NCBI GenBank assembly: GCA_963576475.1
Contig: OY754990.1
Location: 3,499,256 to 3,563,255 of the forward strand
Source of the DNA: Molanna angustata
Lineage: Eukaryota > Arthropoda > Insecta > Trichoptera > Molannidae
Direction of reading: 5' to 3'
DNA length: 64,000 nt
Shown here: in pieces, positions 50,903-62,334 of the stretch
Position numbering within the stretch: the stretch's first letter is position 1
Layout of the letters: the number at the start of each line of letters is the position of its first letter
Notes under the pieces: model-generated
What the model saw: only the letters and a program-made list of their open reading frames with translations
Database searches by the model: none
What the model was told of the DNA's origin: nothing
Translations under genes and position numbers: made by a program

Positions 50903-51370
50903 ACTAGCAGACCCGACAAACTTTGTCCTGCCCGAACTATTTGTGAAACAAAAAAAAAATATGTAACAAATTTGAATCATATGGATGTTATTATTCGCTG
51001 AGCAAACTTACATTTTCTTGTTCGATGAGCCACTAAACACTGTGAGGTTAGGTTGATTGTCATTTCGTATATAATTGCAATACAGCATATAATGGTCTGG
51101 ACAGATTTCTTAGTGTAGTCAGATGGAAACATTGCTAATTCGACTTTAGCGCCACCTATTATAATTTGTAGTAATAAAAAATCATGTATTTTATTTTCCT
51201 TTTATTATTTTAATGTTCAAAATTCCATTTTGTGAATCTAAACCATTCTGGGACTCACACAAACACACACACACAAAAATTTCATCAAAATCGGTTCAGC
51301 TGTTAAGGAAGAGTTCAGTGACAAACACACGTACAGAAGAATTATATACCTATATAAAGATAATTGAAAG
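50903..51370 (+). repeat. Dispersed arthropod-type repeat (ACTAGCAGACCCG)
   Basis: Starts ACTAGCAGACCCGACAAACT and ends with AAAATCGGTTCAGCTGTTAA, GACAAACACACGTACAGAAG, AATTATATACCTATATAAAG. I recall similar repeats across arthropods; class uncertain. Confidence 0.65.
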
Positions 51371-51900
51371 AAGCAGGAGTATGAATCAGTATGAAGTTAT
51401 TTGACAAATTAATAATATAATTATTGTATTATATAGGTACATCTTGATATAAAATAAAAACATATATTACAATGAAGAATGTTTTTGAACAAAACCTCCT
51501 GGCTATGATGGCGTCCAATGGCATGCGGGCTGGATGTATGTATCTTTATCTTAAGATACAATAATACAATGGCGTTTACAAGGAAAACACTATAATATTA
51601 TATATACCTATAATACATCACGTACATATCGGTGATGTATGGGTGTAAAGTATAAACATTGAAACGGTGATGTCACCAACACAACACGCACTGACCGACC
51701 CAATCGCACTGACATCATCAATCCAGGAATCGACACTGCTATAATATGTTTATTTTATACACATAAATATATGGACGCTGAGATTAGCAAAACGTATGAA
51801 CTGTCGTTTCATACATTTGAAGGCATTTAGTGTGCATTTTGTGTAACCAGGGTATACAAGGGCCCCAATGTTGAAGAAACTCCTGTTATTTTTTGAAAAT
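51371..51900. other. No supported feature
   Basis: AT-rich, contains short ORFs only. Confidence 0.4.
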
Positions 51901-51904
51901 TTTG

Positions 51905-52103
51905 TATTTGTAATAATAATAATGATAATGAACACTTCCTTGCACCCTGCGCAAGTGGCGAGTTTATTGCCGTAAGGCAATTTCTTCCAACTAACCAGTG
52001 TTTCCAGCCCAGAGAAGCAATATTTGCGTGAGAAATTAATTTAAATAAATTTCTCCTCTGCTGGGAATCGAACCCAGGACGCCCGCACAGAAACCGAACG
52101 GCT
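51905..52103 (-). mobile_element. SINE family 2
   Basis: Minus copy with head inverse GCCGTTCGGTTTCTGTGCG, B box GGTTCGATTCCCAGCAG and tail (ATT)n. The first 20 or so head bases are missing at 52103, where a Helentron-like piece begins. Confidence 0.85.
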
Positions 52104-52106
52104 TTC

Positions 52107-53345
52107 TTTAATTGTTTTTGAGATATATGAAAAAATAAAGTAAAAATTCAAAAGTTGATAACCCCTGACTTAAACAAAAATTAAAAATTTTGAGTATAAA
52201 AGTTAAATAACTATCTATTTATTATGAAAAATATGAAAGGCCATTAACTATCTATTTATTATGAAATTATGGGCTCTGTAAATTGAGCGGATCAAAAGTT
52301 ATAAGGGACACACACACAGAGATACACGAAATGTTCTACTCCGAATTCTGAATAAATCCGTATATTGAACATTGAATTATATGTACGTAGTACATATAAA
52401 TCAATGATATTGAACATATATTCTGCGAAGCCTCTAAGTTGATGTTTTTTGACTTCAAAGTTGGAAAAGTCGTGAAAAATAGAGATCCAGTAGGGTTACT
52501 CATGAAGTTGATAACAGTAAAATTAAGATCAGCTTCAGATTTTAGCTATCTTTGATTGAACAATAATGGCTTGTTTTGGGAAAGAACAATCTTTGACCAG
52601 TTTTTAAAGGACGAATATAAAGACAGACCGCAACACATGCATTACACTAGATTTAAATTTAACGACGGATATGTAGTTACAAAATATAATAATAAATACG
52701 GTAGGAGAACGTTACAATATAATGTACCTAAATTGATTAATATGATGCCGTAAAACAATGTAAAAAGACTTGTCAAGGAATGGTTATTGATGTGTGGATT
52801 TATATATACATTAAGATCACAAAACATTTTACTTTTTTCTCATTTAATTTATTTTTATTATTTTAAAAAGATAACTTTTGTAACATAGGAAGGAGTGTGT
52901 GTTTGTTTGGGAGATCATCTTTGTGTGACATTTGTATGTCTCTTTTTACTGTAATGTTATTTGTTATTTTTAAAGTAGGTATACATAGATATTGTCTTGA
53001 GAACACGCCGACAAGTTCAGAAATTATACTTGGCGTGACTCAGAATCACTGTTTACTTTTTGTAGTATTTTATGTTTTTTATTATTTTTCAATAAAAAAA
53101 AAACAAAAAAAACAACAATGACGATTTCATACTTAACGTTGATATTAACAAATTTTCGTGGTTAAATGTAGAGAAAGATAAAGATTGTATTATAATTGAG
53201 TACTGATTCATACATTTTTAAGATTAGGCCAAGATAAGCATGTATTAAGAACGTGTCATAAGTAGCCTCTCTGCATAGCAATCTTGATACTTTGTCGATA
53301 TGTTAAGAGAATAAAAATCTCATGAAGAAATCGACAATAGTTTTA
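52107..53345 (-). mobile_element. Helentron-like element split by a LINE scrap
   Basis: 52107-52490 and 53258-53345 are adjacent parts of the element on minus (body, GT-tract region, then the hairpin TATGTTAAGAGAA..). Between them 52491-53257 holds a LINE C-terminus and A-rich tail. The element's own 3' part is lost. Confidence 0.72.
52510..53200 (+). pseudogene. LINE C-terminus and 3' UTR
   Basis: FKFNDGYVVTKYNNKYGRRT, LQYNVPKLINMMP stop, then UTR with an A-rich tail at 53090-53115. The HxxxxY..N.YG.R.LxY.vP.l.N pattern is common at LINE ORF2 ends. Confidence 0.65.
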
Positions 53346-53569
53346 ATATATTGAATGACCTGTCAAAGTTTTGCCTGATATTCAAATTCATGTTTAAATA
53401 ATAAAAAAAAAACTATTTCTAAATCTTGCTCTATGGAATCGAAAGGGGTTTGATGATATATTTCCATACAAAACTGTTGCCGAATGTTGGAGTCTGGAAC
53501 TAAAAATACGATAAAATAAAACTATATAGAAATAAATTAAATTGATTCCTCCGCTGTCGGAGATCGAAC

Positions 53570-53750
53570 CCAGGATCATCATCAGCCATTATTCGTCCAG
53601 TGTTGAATATAGGCCTTCCCTTTCAACCTCCATGCTTCCCTATCCCTCGCCACCCTGTGCCATTGACCCCCTGTCACTCGTTTTATGTCGTCAGACCATC
53701 TTGTTTGCGGTCAGGATGCCCGCTCTGAAGTCAATCGTCATATAACTATG
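53570..53750 (-). pseudogene. RTE-type LINE C-terminus
   Basis: Minus: DDIKRVTGGQWHRVARDREA WRLKGKAYIQHW, the W..vArdR..W..l..AyvQ.W signature. Short. Confidence 0.75.
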
Positions 53751-53990
53751 TATACCACGGCGGTCGGTATATAAAAAATTAACATATATACATTAAAAGG
53801 AAAGCCATTTTCTCTGTGTAAACACGTGTCACTCGAGATCAATATGTGACAATAAAATAAATTAATGTTAACATCCAACCGGAGGTAATTTGCAGTCGGG
53901 TCGCGTATTTACAAACGGTGTATAGCCGGGCGCGCGTGTGCAGCATTCGTAAATACGCTAACCGGATGTTGTTGATACATTTACGTACTG
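53751..53990. other. Unassigned
   Basis: 53900-53960 has an imperfect palindrome (CGTATTTAC...GTAAATACG) around a CG-rich centre. Nothing coding. Confidence 0.4.
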
Positions 53991-54059
53991 CCCACGTTAA
54001 TGAACTCCGTTCCTGGTTTGATGGTGATCCCTCAACTCATTCAGTTACGAAATAGCTAT

Positions 54060-54960
54060 TTCATTTGCAGAGGTCCAAAAATAAAAGCGAATAATAACAC
54101 CGATTTCTTTAAAAAAACTAATTTTTCTACAAGAAATGACCCCACTTTTCAAAAAAATAACGCGAGTAATAACACCGACTCCTACAAAAAATGGACACCT
54201 TTTCCAAAAAAATAACGAGATTAATAACACCAATTTCTTAAAAATAACACCACTTTTCTACAAAAAATGACCTATATTTTCCTAAAAATACCGCGAATAA
54301 AAACACCGATTTCTTATAAATAAAACATTTTTCCTACAAAAAATGGCCCCCCTTTTCCATAAACTAACAATACCAATTTCTTAAAAATAACACCATTTTT
54401 TTAAAAAAATTGATACCCTTTTTCCCAAAAATAACGCGAGTAATAACACCGATTTCTACAAAAAATGAACCCCTTTTCCAAAAAATAACGCGAATAATAA
54501 CACCAATGTCTTAAAAATAACATCATTAATAAAGCGAGTAATAACACTGATTTTTACAAAAAATAAACCCTTTATCCAAAAAATAACGGGAATAATAACA
54601 CCAATGTCTTAAAAATAACACCATTCTTCTACATAAAATGACCCTAACTTTTCCAAAAAATAATGCGAATAATAACACCGATTTCAACAAAAAATGTACC
54701 CTTTTTCAAAAAATAACGCGATTAATACACCAATTTCTTAAAAATAACACAATTTTTCTATATAAAATGACCCCACCTTTTCCAAAAAATAACGCGAATA
54801 ATAACTCCTATTTCTTAAAAATAACACCATTATTCTACAAAAAATGCCCCCACATTTTCCAAAAAATAACGTGAATAATAACATCGATTTCCAAGATATA
54901 ACACCAATTACAACAAAATTACACTCATTTTCCAAAAATAACGCGACATATTCTCTAGTC
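54060..54960. repeat. AT-rich repeat array (AATAACACCGATTTCTTAAA type)
   Basis: Irregular 60-120 bp units of AACGCGAATAATAACACCGA, TTTCTTAAAAATAACACCA, CTACAAAAAATGACCCC. Same words as 42990-43070, and both arrays adjoin a shared GGAACGGAGTTC segment in opposite orientation. Confidence 0.88.
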
Positions 54961-55019
54961 GTAATGTCATATATTTATTAGCACCACCATCATCTATTGA
55001 AAACCCTTACGACTTAAAA

Positions 55020-55860
55020 AATTAATAATGACCGATTTTTTTTACATTAAAAATCCTTGGGATGGTGCCAAAACTATCCGAACATTCATACAAAGAATAA
55101 CCAAATCCTTTAAAGAAATAACCTCGCTTGTTCTTTTATTTGATGCTTTTGTTAGAAGTCATTTAGAGTTTGCATCAACCGTATGGAGCCCTAGTTACAA
55201 TTGTTCACATCGACAGAATTGAGAGGATTCAGAGAAGGTTTGTTAAAACGCTCAATTAGAAAAAAAATTTACCGCCAAAATTATGACCAATCTTTAAAAT
55301 TACATGGGTTTATATCACTTGAAAAAAGAAGAAAGATATCCGATGTCTATCTGCTTAATAAAATACTTAATAACCTTGTAGACTGCTCTTATCTACTCCA
55401 AAAAATTTCTTTCAACTGCCCCATGAAAACAACACGCCAAAATCACCTTTTCTATACACCATACTGCAGAACAAATTACGCACAGAATAATTATGTCAAC
55501 AGATGCTTAAATTATTACAATAGTCTTGACCCCCAACCTGATATATTTAACTCCACACAGACATCGATGAAACGCCAATTACGCGCAGTTATTGGTAATA
55601 TTACTGGTTAAAAATCAAACCTACTTTCCTTAAACATTCATCCCTTCCTTATCAACGCTTTTCTACATCCATTAACCTTCCCTTTCCCCCACATACACTC
55701 ACCATCATACAATAACTACCCAACATTAATAATATATAATAATTTAAATATATGAAACTTTATAATTGGCTAATTCTTTTGTATTCTTATTTACAATTAA
55801 GTATTAAAAATGTATAGCTGTTAAGTTTCTAAACAAATAAAAAATAAATAAAACCAGCCT
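55020..55860 (+). pseudogene. LINE RT C-terminus and 3' UTR, one frameshift
   Basis: KNPWDGAKTIRTFIQRITKS, LFDAFVRSHLEFASTVWSPS, frameshift at about 55205, then YDQSLKLHGFISLEKRRKIS, DVYLLNKILNNLVDCSYLLQ to a stop at 55611. Tail AAAAATAAATAAAA at 55840. Jockey-type post-RT region. Confidence 0.88.
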
Positions 55861-56147
55861 TACAAAATTATAAAATTACATTGAATGGAGATTAGCGTGT
55901 ACGAACATCATGACACGAGATTTTTATATAATATTAAAAGATTATTTAATAATAATTAAAGATTTTCCCGGATGCGAAAGCATTTTGAACGTCATAGAGA
56001 AGAAATTGACCGTCGTCTATGGAAAACTTATCAGTTTTAAATAAATTTAATACATTATTCGCAATACGCCATACACACAAAAACCACGACGATACTCGTA
56101 GTAAACTATCTATCCAAGACGTAAATTAATAAATATTACATAATACT
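55861..56147. other. No supported feature
   Basis: AT-rich with CGs; no ORF or family. Confidence 0.4.
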
Positions 56148-57265
56148 AGCAGACACCGCACGGCGTTGCCCGTGCACTTTCTGACCTGTCAAACAGCGAT
56201 TACTACTTCGACCCTAAACTGGTAGGGAACTATTTTTTTTATAAATGAATATCCGTTGCACAGTTGGTAAGCCGTTTGGTTTCTGTGCGGGCGTCCTGGG
56301 TTCGATTCCCAGCAGAGGAGAAATTTATTTAAATTTATTTCTCATCACGCAAATATTGCTTCTCTGGGCTGGAAACACTGGTTAGTTGGAAGAAATTGCC
56401 ATACGGCAATAAACTCGCCACTTGCGCAAGGTGCAAGGAAGTGTTCATTATTATTATTATTATTATATCTCAGTACAATCAACGTCTCCTGAGCATTCAT
56501 TCATATTATTAACAAAAAAAGACATTACACTGCACAATTAAAACAAAACTATGTACTTGACGAGTCTGTTCTGAGGCAGTACTAATCCAATTGACATCCC
56601 ATCAAGGCCGTGTGAAAGCAAGTACTAGTTGGTGTATAGCAGGAACGGAACAGAGCAGTTACATTGATGGGAGAGAGGAAGGATCAAAACAGGTGATTTG
56701 TATTAATGCTAACGAAAAATAAAACCGAACACATGCTATTTAAAACAAACTGTTTCTATTTGGAAATTTACTGCCTCACTAGACGAGTCTGTTCTAAGGC
56801 AATACCTTTTGAATTTGGTCTAAGGTCACATGTTATTAAATACCAAAGAATTAACAGAAGTAATTAAAGAAAAAATATAAAAAAAGACAAATATACAGTG
56901 AGCTCTCAGTTATATGAAACTTGTAATGGAAATGATGAATGGCACCAAGCTATGGTAGAGATTCTCAGATTATGAAGGCAGAGAGTAGAGAATTATGTTA
57001 AGATATTTAACAGTGTAAAAAATTGTAATGGAAATGATGAATGGCACCTGGCTATGTTGGAGATTCTCAGATTATGAAAGCAGAGTGATATTTAACAGTA
57101 TATGAGCAGATTGTATATTCTGCCATTACTTTTCAGCCAAGAATAAAGGAAAAGCCAAGATATCACCAAGGCTCAAGTTTTCAACGCTTTAGCGGGCACA
57201 GACAGACTGACGTACAAGCGGTCATACAGACAGCAGACACTCATCTTTTTTTAATATTAGATACG
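56148..57265 (+). repeat. Dispersed arthropod-type repeat with nested SINE 2
   Basis: Starts ACTAGCAGACACCGCACGGC GTTGCCC, ends GACAGACTGACGTACAAGCG, GACACTCATCTTTTTTTAAT ATTAGAT. Internally 56530-56830 has two related blocks (GACGAGTCTGTTCTGAGGCA), and 56920-57080 two more (GGAAATGATGAATGGCAC). Confidence 0.65.
56246..56465 (+). mobile_element. SINE family 2
   Basis: GTTGCACAGTTGGTAAGCCG, B box GGTTCGATTCCCAGCAG, body and (ATT)n. The first bases of the head merge with the host repeat. Confidence 0.88.
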
Positions 57266-57580
57266 AAAGGTAAACAATAACGGTATATTGTACTTGTGAT
57301 GTACATTACATCCGGGTTGGAAGGAAGTGTTGGCTTACCAACCGCAATCAGTTAACTGTCAGGTAGAGTTTCCTACGACTGCGGTATTTAGTGTCCCATT
57401 GGATATCATCATTTACCAGATTACAACACCCGCTTGGTAATGTGGTTTTCCGCATTTCAGACCGCACGTGCGTTTAGATAAGGGGTCGTCAAAACTGCGG
57501 CACATTGGACTTTCGAGTTAGGCTTTTACACAAAAACAAATATCCAGTTGGTGTAGATTGCACAGCAGTGGTGCAAAATA
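57266..57580. other. Unassigned
   Basis: GC somewhat higher than flanks (GGAAGTGTTGGCTTACCAAC, CAGACCGCACGTGCG). No family recognised. The 203-residue plus ORF that starts at 57505 is a chance run through three unrelated repeats. Confidence 0.4.
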
Positions 57581-57584
57581 ATAC

Positions 57585-57757
57585 ATACATACCATCACGC
57601 CATGTCCCTCTCGGGGTAGGCATAGAGAAACGAACGCCACTTACTTCTATATTGACATACATTCATCGCCTCGACAACATTCATACATCGTCTTATACAT
57701 GTTCGTCTGTTGTTCACGCTTGTAACATTTTCGTCTTTCAAAATACCGTGATTACTG
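57585..57757 (-). pseudogene. LINE 3' tail
   Basis: Minus: NRRTCIRRCMNVVEAMNVC, KWRSFLYAYPERDM, same as 28560-28660. Confidence 0.75.
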
Positions 57758-58910
57758 TAGGCCGTGAGGAACATCAAATTAATGTGGTAAGGTTCGGGAG
57801 AGTTGGCCCAACACCACCCAGACTCGCTTTAGGAGATGAAGTCTCCTATTCGAGTCCACTAAATACGCCAGCAAAAGGCGCACTTAAAAAGTGTGCCGCG
57901 TATAGGTGCGTGAGGGTGATCTTTAGGTTGCTCAAGAGCAGCCCGCAGGTCACACGACACATGCATCCTTTCGGTCATCAGAAGGGTGACCTCCAGGATG
58001 CACACACCCAAGATCAGTTTACCCTCAAAGCCCCACAATTATTATTTTTTTCGTTTATTACCCCAATTTATAAAAAAGAAATACAACAACGGAATACAAT
58101 AAAATACATGAAATAGAGTTACAACGAATATCATACAAGGAACAATCCACAACAGCAAATAAACAAGAAGTTAGTTCGGCCTCTGTGCAGCAGAGTCGCA
58201 TGCACGGAGGAATCAACAGTAAACAATGTAAATAACTAGAGGTAAATCAACAATAGTAAATAGACATGTGGTAAGGTTCGGAGAAACACTAAAAAACACA
58301 AAAGAGTTTGTATACCTCGGAAGTAGGATCTCTTGGGATGGGAGAACAAGGAAAGAAGTTGACAGCCGAATACACCAGGCAAGGCTGGTTTTCAACAATA
58401 AGTCGAAGATCCTCGAGTCAAACAACTTAGACTTGAAGCTCCGTAAGAGAATTACAAAAACATATGTGTGGAACATACTGTTGTATGGCTGTGAGACATG
58501 GTGTCTTACTGAAAGAGACAGAAATAGGCTAGAGGCTTTCGAGATGTGGAGTTACAGAAGAATACTGGGAATTTCCTGGAGGGACCACATCACGAATGCC
58601 GAGGTTCTCAACAGAGTTGAAGAAGGGAGGCACCTACTCAAAACCATCTCCGAGAGACGTGCGCGCTGGATTGGTCACTACTTGCGCCACGAGGGTCTCC
58701 TACATGACCTAATGGAGGGAATGGTTGAGGGGACAAACCACAGGGGGCGCCCCCGACGTGAGTATTTGGCCCAGGTGTGCGAGGACATGACTTGCCACAT
58801 ATGTTGAGCTGAAGAGGGCTGCAGAAGATAGAGAGTAGTGGAAAGCGAGATGTAGACATCTTTTACAAACCAATCCGCAGGACTGAGACTTTTAATAATA
58901 AATGGAATAT
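57758..58910 (+). pseudogene. LINE RT C-terminus interrupted by a 469-bp insertion
   Basis: VGREEHQINVVRFG, then the insertion, then VVRFGETLKNTKEFVYLGSR, ISWDGRTRKEVDSRIHQARL, VWNILLYGCETWCLTERDRN, FEMWSYRRILGISWRDHIT, RRARWIGHYLRHEGLL, NHRGRPRREYLAQVCEDMTC. The frame 58268-58807 is open (179 codons). Poly-A-like AAATAAATAAATAAA at 58965-58985. Confidence 0.88.
57798..58266. mobile_element. Unclassified insertion with 15-bp target duplication
   Basis: TGTGGTAAGGTTCGG at 57783-57797 and 58267-58281. The first 230 bases are GC-rich and open on plus (RVGPTPPRLALGDEVSYSS, HPFGHQKGDLQDAHTQDQF); the rest is A-rich. No terminal inverted repeats. The duplication size fits retroposition. Confidence 0.85.
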
Positions 58911-58989
58911 GTCTTAAAATCTCGGAACATTGTATTTTGTGACTGGGACTGTTTGTAACCGTAAATAAAAAATAAATAAATAAATACAA

Positions 58990-59600
58990 CACAGTCGGCT
59001 GGTTTATAACGAAAGTGAAATTATTGTACGTGTGGTATGCAATGCATGTACGACATAATATATCGCGTGCGTTACAAAGAACGCTATACCTACAGCATCT
59101 CACAGGAAGGTGATATAATCCACAGTGAGATAACGCAGTCATGTCGTTATATTAATATGTTATACGGCGTTACGACATTGTTACAACATCATAACGCAAT
59201 TTAAACATATCACCATTAGCGATTATAACCTCATTATCGAAAAGAAATGATCGAGGAAATTCGATATCGTTTTCACAGCGGAGATTTATGATTTCGTATA
59301 TGAAATATATTTTTATAGTAGGTATATATATAATTTTCGCAAAAAATCTTGAACCTGGTTTCTGGGTACGCAGAGCGCAAATTTGTGTCTTTTGCTTCGT
59401 TGATATACGTGCAAATCGCCCCTCTTCTCGGCGTAACGGCAAAATATTTGGCGACAACTATACAAAATTTTTCAACACCCAATATAAGGCTATGAAATAA
59501 AAATTCATACAATAATCATAATAATCACGGCATTTCCCACAATGTGGGGTAAGCAGCGACAGGTGTGCGGATGTGAATAACCTTATACAAGGAAACACGA
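58990..59600. other. No gene; dispersed repeat at 59335-59430
   Basis: 59335-59430 repeats 8500-8600 (TTGAACCTGGTTTCTGGGTA, GCGCAAATTTGTGTC). The rest shows only short chance ORFs. Confidence 0.5.
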
Positions 59601-59605
59601 CACAT

Positions 59606-59825
59606 TATAATAATAATAATAACGAACACTTCCTTGCACCCTGCGCAATTGGCGAGTTTATTGCCGTAGGTATGGCATTTTCTTCCAACTAAACAGTGTT
59701 TCAAGCCCACAGAAGTAATATTTGCGTGAGAAATTAATTTAAATAAATGTCTCCTCTGCTGGGAATCGAACCCAGGACGCCCGCACAGAAACCGAACGTC
59801 TTACCAACTGTGCCACATATTCGTG
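59606..59825 (-). mobile_element. SINE family 2
   Basis: Minus copy with tail (AAT)n at 59608, B box GGTTCGATTCCCAGCAG and head GTGGCACAGTTGGTAAGACG. Directly beside the Penelope end. Confidence 0.9.
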
Positions 59826-59837
59826 TGTGCCCACACA

Positions 59838-60761
59838 TTAAACTCGAAAATTTAAACATAAAAAATAAAATATAGTGTCTTTATTATTTATTAACAATTT
59901 ACCTAATGTATTTGAATTAGAAAATGCAATATTTTTGCCAGTTTTTTTGATGACTCTACTAATATTTGTTGTGACATTTCCGACGTAGGATAGTTTGACC
60001 CATTTATTAGATTTTTCATTTAAATTTGTTAGACCTGGTGCAATATTTTTTAACAATAACTTCTTTTTCTTTTTAAATATCAGATTGTCTATTAAGTTTT
60101 CATTGTAACCATTATTATATGCTAACGTTTTTATTGTTTTTAATTCATCTAAATATTTATTTTGACTCTGTGGTACATGCAATAACCTGTGAATTAGTGA
60201 GTGGAAAGTGGATAATTTATGTGACATATGATGAAGGGATTTATTGTGAATAATATTATCACTGAATGTCGGTTTTCTGTATATACTAAAACTAAGTTTA
60301 TTTTCTAATATTTCAATGTTGAGATCTAAAAAATTTAAAGAATTACCTCCTATATCAATTGTGAATTGAATATTTGAATTTATTGAATTTAATGCATTTA
60401 AAAACGTATTTAACTGTCGTAAGGTTCCCGTCCATAATCCAATTATATCATCAACATATCTATAGTAAAACAATAAATTTTTAAAACCTTGAATGTTCTT
60501 AATTTTGGATTCTAAATGATTCATAAAAAAGTCTGCTAGTAAGGGAGAAATTGGGCTACCCATCGCTAAGCCATCGGATTGTTTGTAGAATTTATTATTG
60601 AATTTAAAGTAATTTTGATCTATACACATATATAGTAAGTCTGTTAGTTCATTCATTAACACAGGGTTTAAGTTGTTGTTAGATAGATATTCTTTCAATG
60701 AAGATTTTAACTCATTTATCGGTATACTAGTAAATAAACTGACTATATCAAATGATACCAA
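59838..60761 (-). CDS. Penelope reverse transcriptase, partial (307 codons open)
   Basis: The open frame starts at the truncation point. RT motif A VSFDIVSLFTSIPI, motif B KQSDGLAMGSPISPLLADFF and motif C YYRYVDDIIGLW are in order. YVDD rather than FADD and the DGLAMGSP string are typical of Penelope-like RTs. After the palm, FLDLNIEILENKLSFSIYRK, PTFSDNIIHNKSLHHMSHKL and YNENLIDNLIF form the thumb and linker. The frame is free of stops until it leaves the element near 59870. The N-terminal part (fingers) is missing and the GIY-YIG domain is cut off, so it is not an active element. Confidence 0.92.
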   Translation of the reverse strand: MVSFDIVSLFTSIPINELKSSLKEYLSNNNLNPVLMNELTDLLYMCIDQNYFKFNNKFYKQSDGLAMGSPISPLLADFFMNHLESKIKNIQGFKNLLFYYRYVDDIIGLWTGTLRQLNTFLNALNSINSNIQFTIDIGGNSLNFLDLNIEILENKLSFSIYRKPTFSDNIIHNKSLHHMSHKLSTFHSLIHRLLHVPQSQNKYLDELKTIKTLAYNNGYNENLIDNLIFKKKKKLLLKNIAPGLTNLNEKSNKWVKLSYVGNVTTNISRVIKKTGKNIAFSNSNTLGKLLINNKDTIFYFLCLNFRV

Positions 60762-60935
60762 ATCCTACGTCGGAAATGTCACAGCAAATATTAGTAGAGT
60801 CATCAAAAAAACTGGCAAAAATATTGCATTTTCTAATCCAAATACATACATTAGGTAAATTGTTAATAAATAATAAAGACAAGGTTGAACAGTTGAATAA
60901 CAGCGGAATTTATGAGGAAAATATAGTGTGCTAAA
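59860..60935 (-). mobile_element. Penelope-like element, RT part, head-to-head with a second partial copy
   Basis: 59860-60760 (minus) encodes the RT. 60757-60930 (plus) repeats the last part of the same coding region (SYVGNVTANISRVIKKTGK) and runs into INNKDKVEQLNNSGIY. The two meet at about 60757, giving an inverted repeat of about 120 bases at both ends of the unit. Confidence 0.88.
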
Positions 60936-61065
60936 TCATACAACGTCGGGGACACTTGATATGACACAAGAAGAAGAAGATGCATGTACCTACTGTGTGC
61001 TGTCATTTGTAAAATAAAATAAAATAAATAAATAAATACGAACACATTATAAACTTATTCCTAAC

Positions 61066-61372
61066 CTAAAATGGCAAAGGTGTTGATAACATTTTTACTG
61101 AAACCAATTTGTATTCAATTTATAAAGTAACTCGCTCGCTCGAGTCGTTATTATCAACCTAACCTAACCTAACCCAAAATTATACGGGGTGTAATAAAAT
61201 AAAACGAAATAATAATATGATGTGTACGTTAATCTCCATTCCCGTTAATTTTTTGGTTATATTGAGTCAGCCTCTAATGACAATAGCGACTCGCGTGAGC
61301 GAGTTTCTATATAAATTGAATGGAAATTGTTTGCAGGCATTTTTTATCAACACCTTTGTCATTTGATGTTAC
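61066..61372. mobile_element. Foldback MITE with about 85-bp arms
   Basis: Left AATGGCAAAGGTGTTGATAA, ATTCAATTTATAAAGTAACT, CGCTCGCTCGAGTCG; right is the inverse with changes (CGACTCGCGTGAGCGAGTTT to CACCTTTGTCATTTGATG). The interior has CCTAACCTAACCTAACCC at 61159-61176. Confidence 0.85.
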
Positions 61373-61651
61373 GAAAAATTTATTATGTATTCGCATTTGA
61401 TCACATTTTTCGAATAAATTAGTTTTCTCAACATATGTATTATTTAAGTTACTGTATGATACTTACCTACTATTTTTAATACTACTTACCTATTATTATT
61501 TGTGTTGAAAATTATCGCGTTTCATGTCAAATTTGACGGCGCATCCGATCTTGGAGAAAATGATCTGTCGTGTTTTTGAAAGTTTGATTAATTCAACTCA
61601 TGGCGCTTAAGTCGAAAAGACGTCGATATAAAGAAGGAAAAAACATTTTAA

Positions 61652-62334
61652 GAGGGTGACTGCTGCCAGCGTAACTATTTTTTCAATTTGATATACCATC
61701 ATTACAACAAAACGAATCATTAAAAAAAACCTAGTTAGGTAGTTTGGATATTAATAAAGAAAAATATACCTTAACTTTTTAATTATGTTCTGTATATATT
61801 CTTGTAGGAAAATAATAAGCATACCCCAATTTTTGACATAAATCTTAAATTTCTAAAAAAACTATAAGGTACAGAGCAATATATTTTTTTATAAATTAAA
61901 GAAGAACAAAATATCTGGGAAAATACGATGTAACGTTGCATTAATGCATCAGGTTAAGTTAATAAACCAAAAAAAATTTTATTTCGCAATGGCGCTGAAT
62001 GGAAAATAAATTTTTGTTAGGTTTATTTACTTAACCTGAAGCATTAATGCAACGTCACATCATATTTATCTAGATATTTTTGTCTTCTTTAATTTAAAAA
62101 AAAAATATGTTGAACTACGTCTTATATTTTATTAAAAATATAAGATAAACGTTGAAAATCGGGGTATGCCATTATTTTTCTACAATAATTTATACAGAAC
62201 ATTACCAAAAAGTTAAGGTATATTTTTTTTTATTAATACCCAAATTATCTTAATTTTTTTTTTAAAACGATTTGATAAGAAATAATGATGGTACATCAAA
62301 TTGAAAAATAGGTACGTTGGCAGCAGTACCCCCC
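61652..62334. mobile_element. 683-bp foldback MITE flanked by TTAA
   Basis: TTAA at 61648-61651 and 62335-62338. Left end GAGGGTGACTGCTGCCAGCG, right end inverse GGGGGGTACTGCTGCCAACG. Arms of about 330 bases stay similar (TATACCTTAACTTTTT, CATACCCC.ATTTTGA/TTTTCAA, GCATTAATGCATCAGGTTAA). TTAA fits piggyBac-type target choice, but the ends lack the usual CCC start. Confidence 0.82.

Noticed and set aside
57505..58116. 203-codon plus ORF
   Set aside because: It runs across an antisense LINE tail, a LINE scrap and the start of a 469-bp insertion; the boundaries show it is chimeric and accidental.
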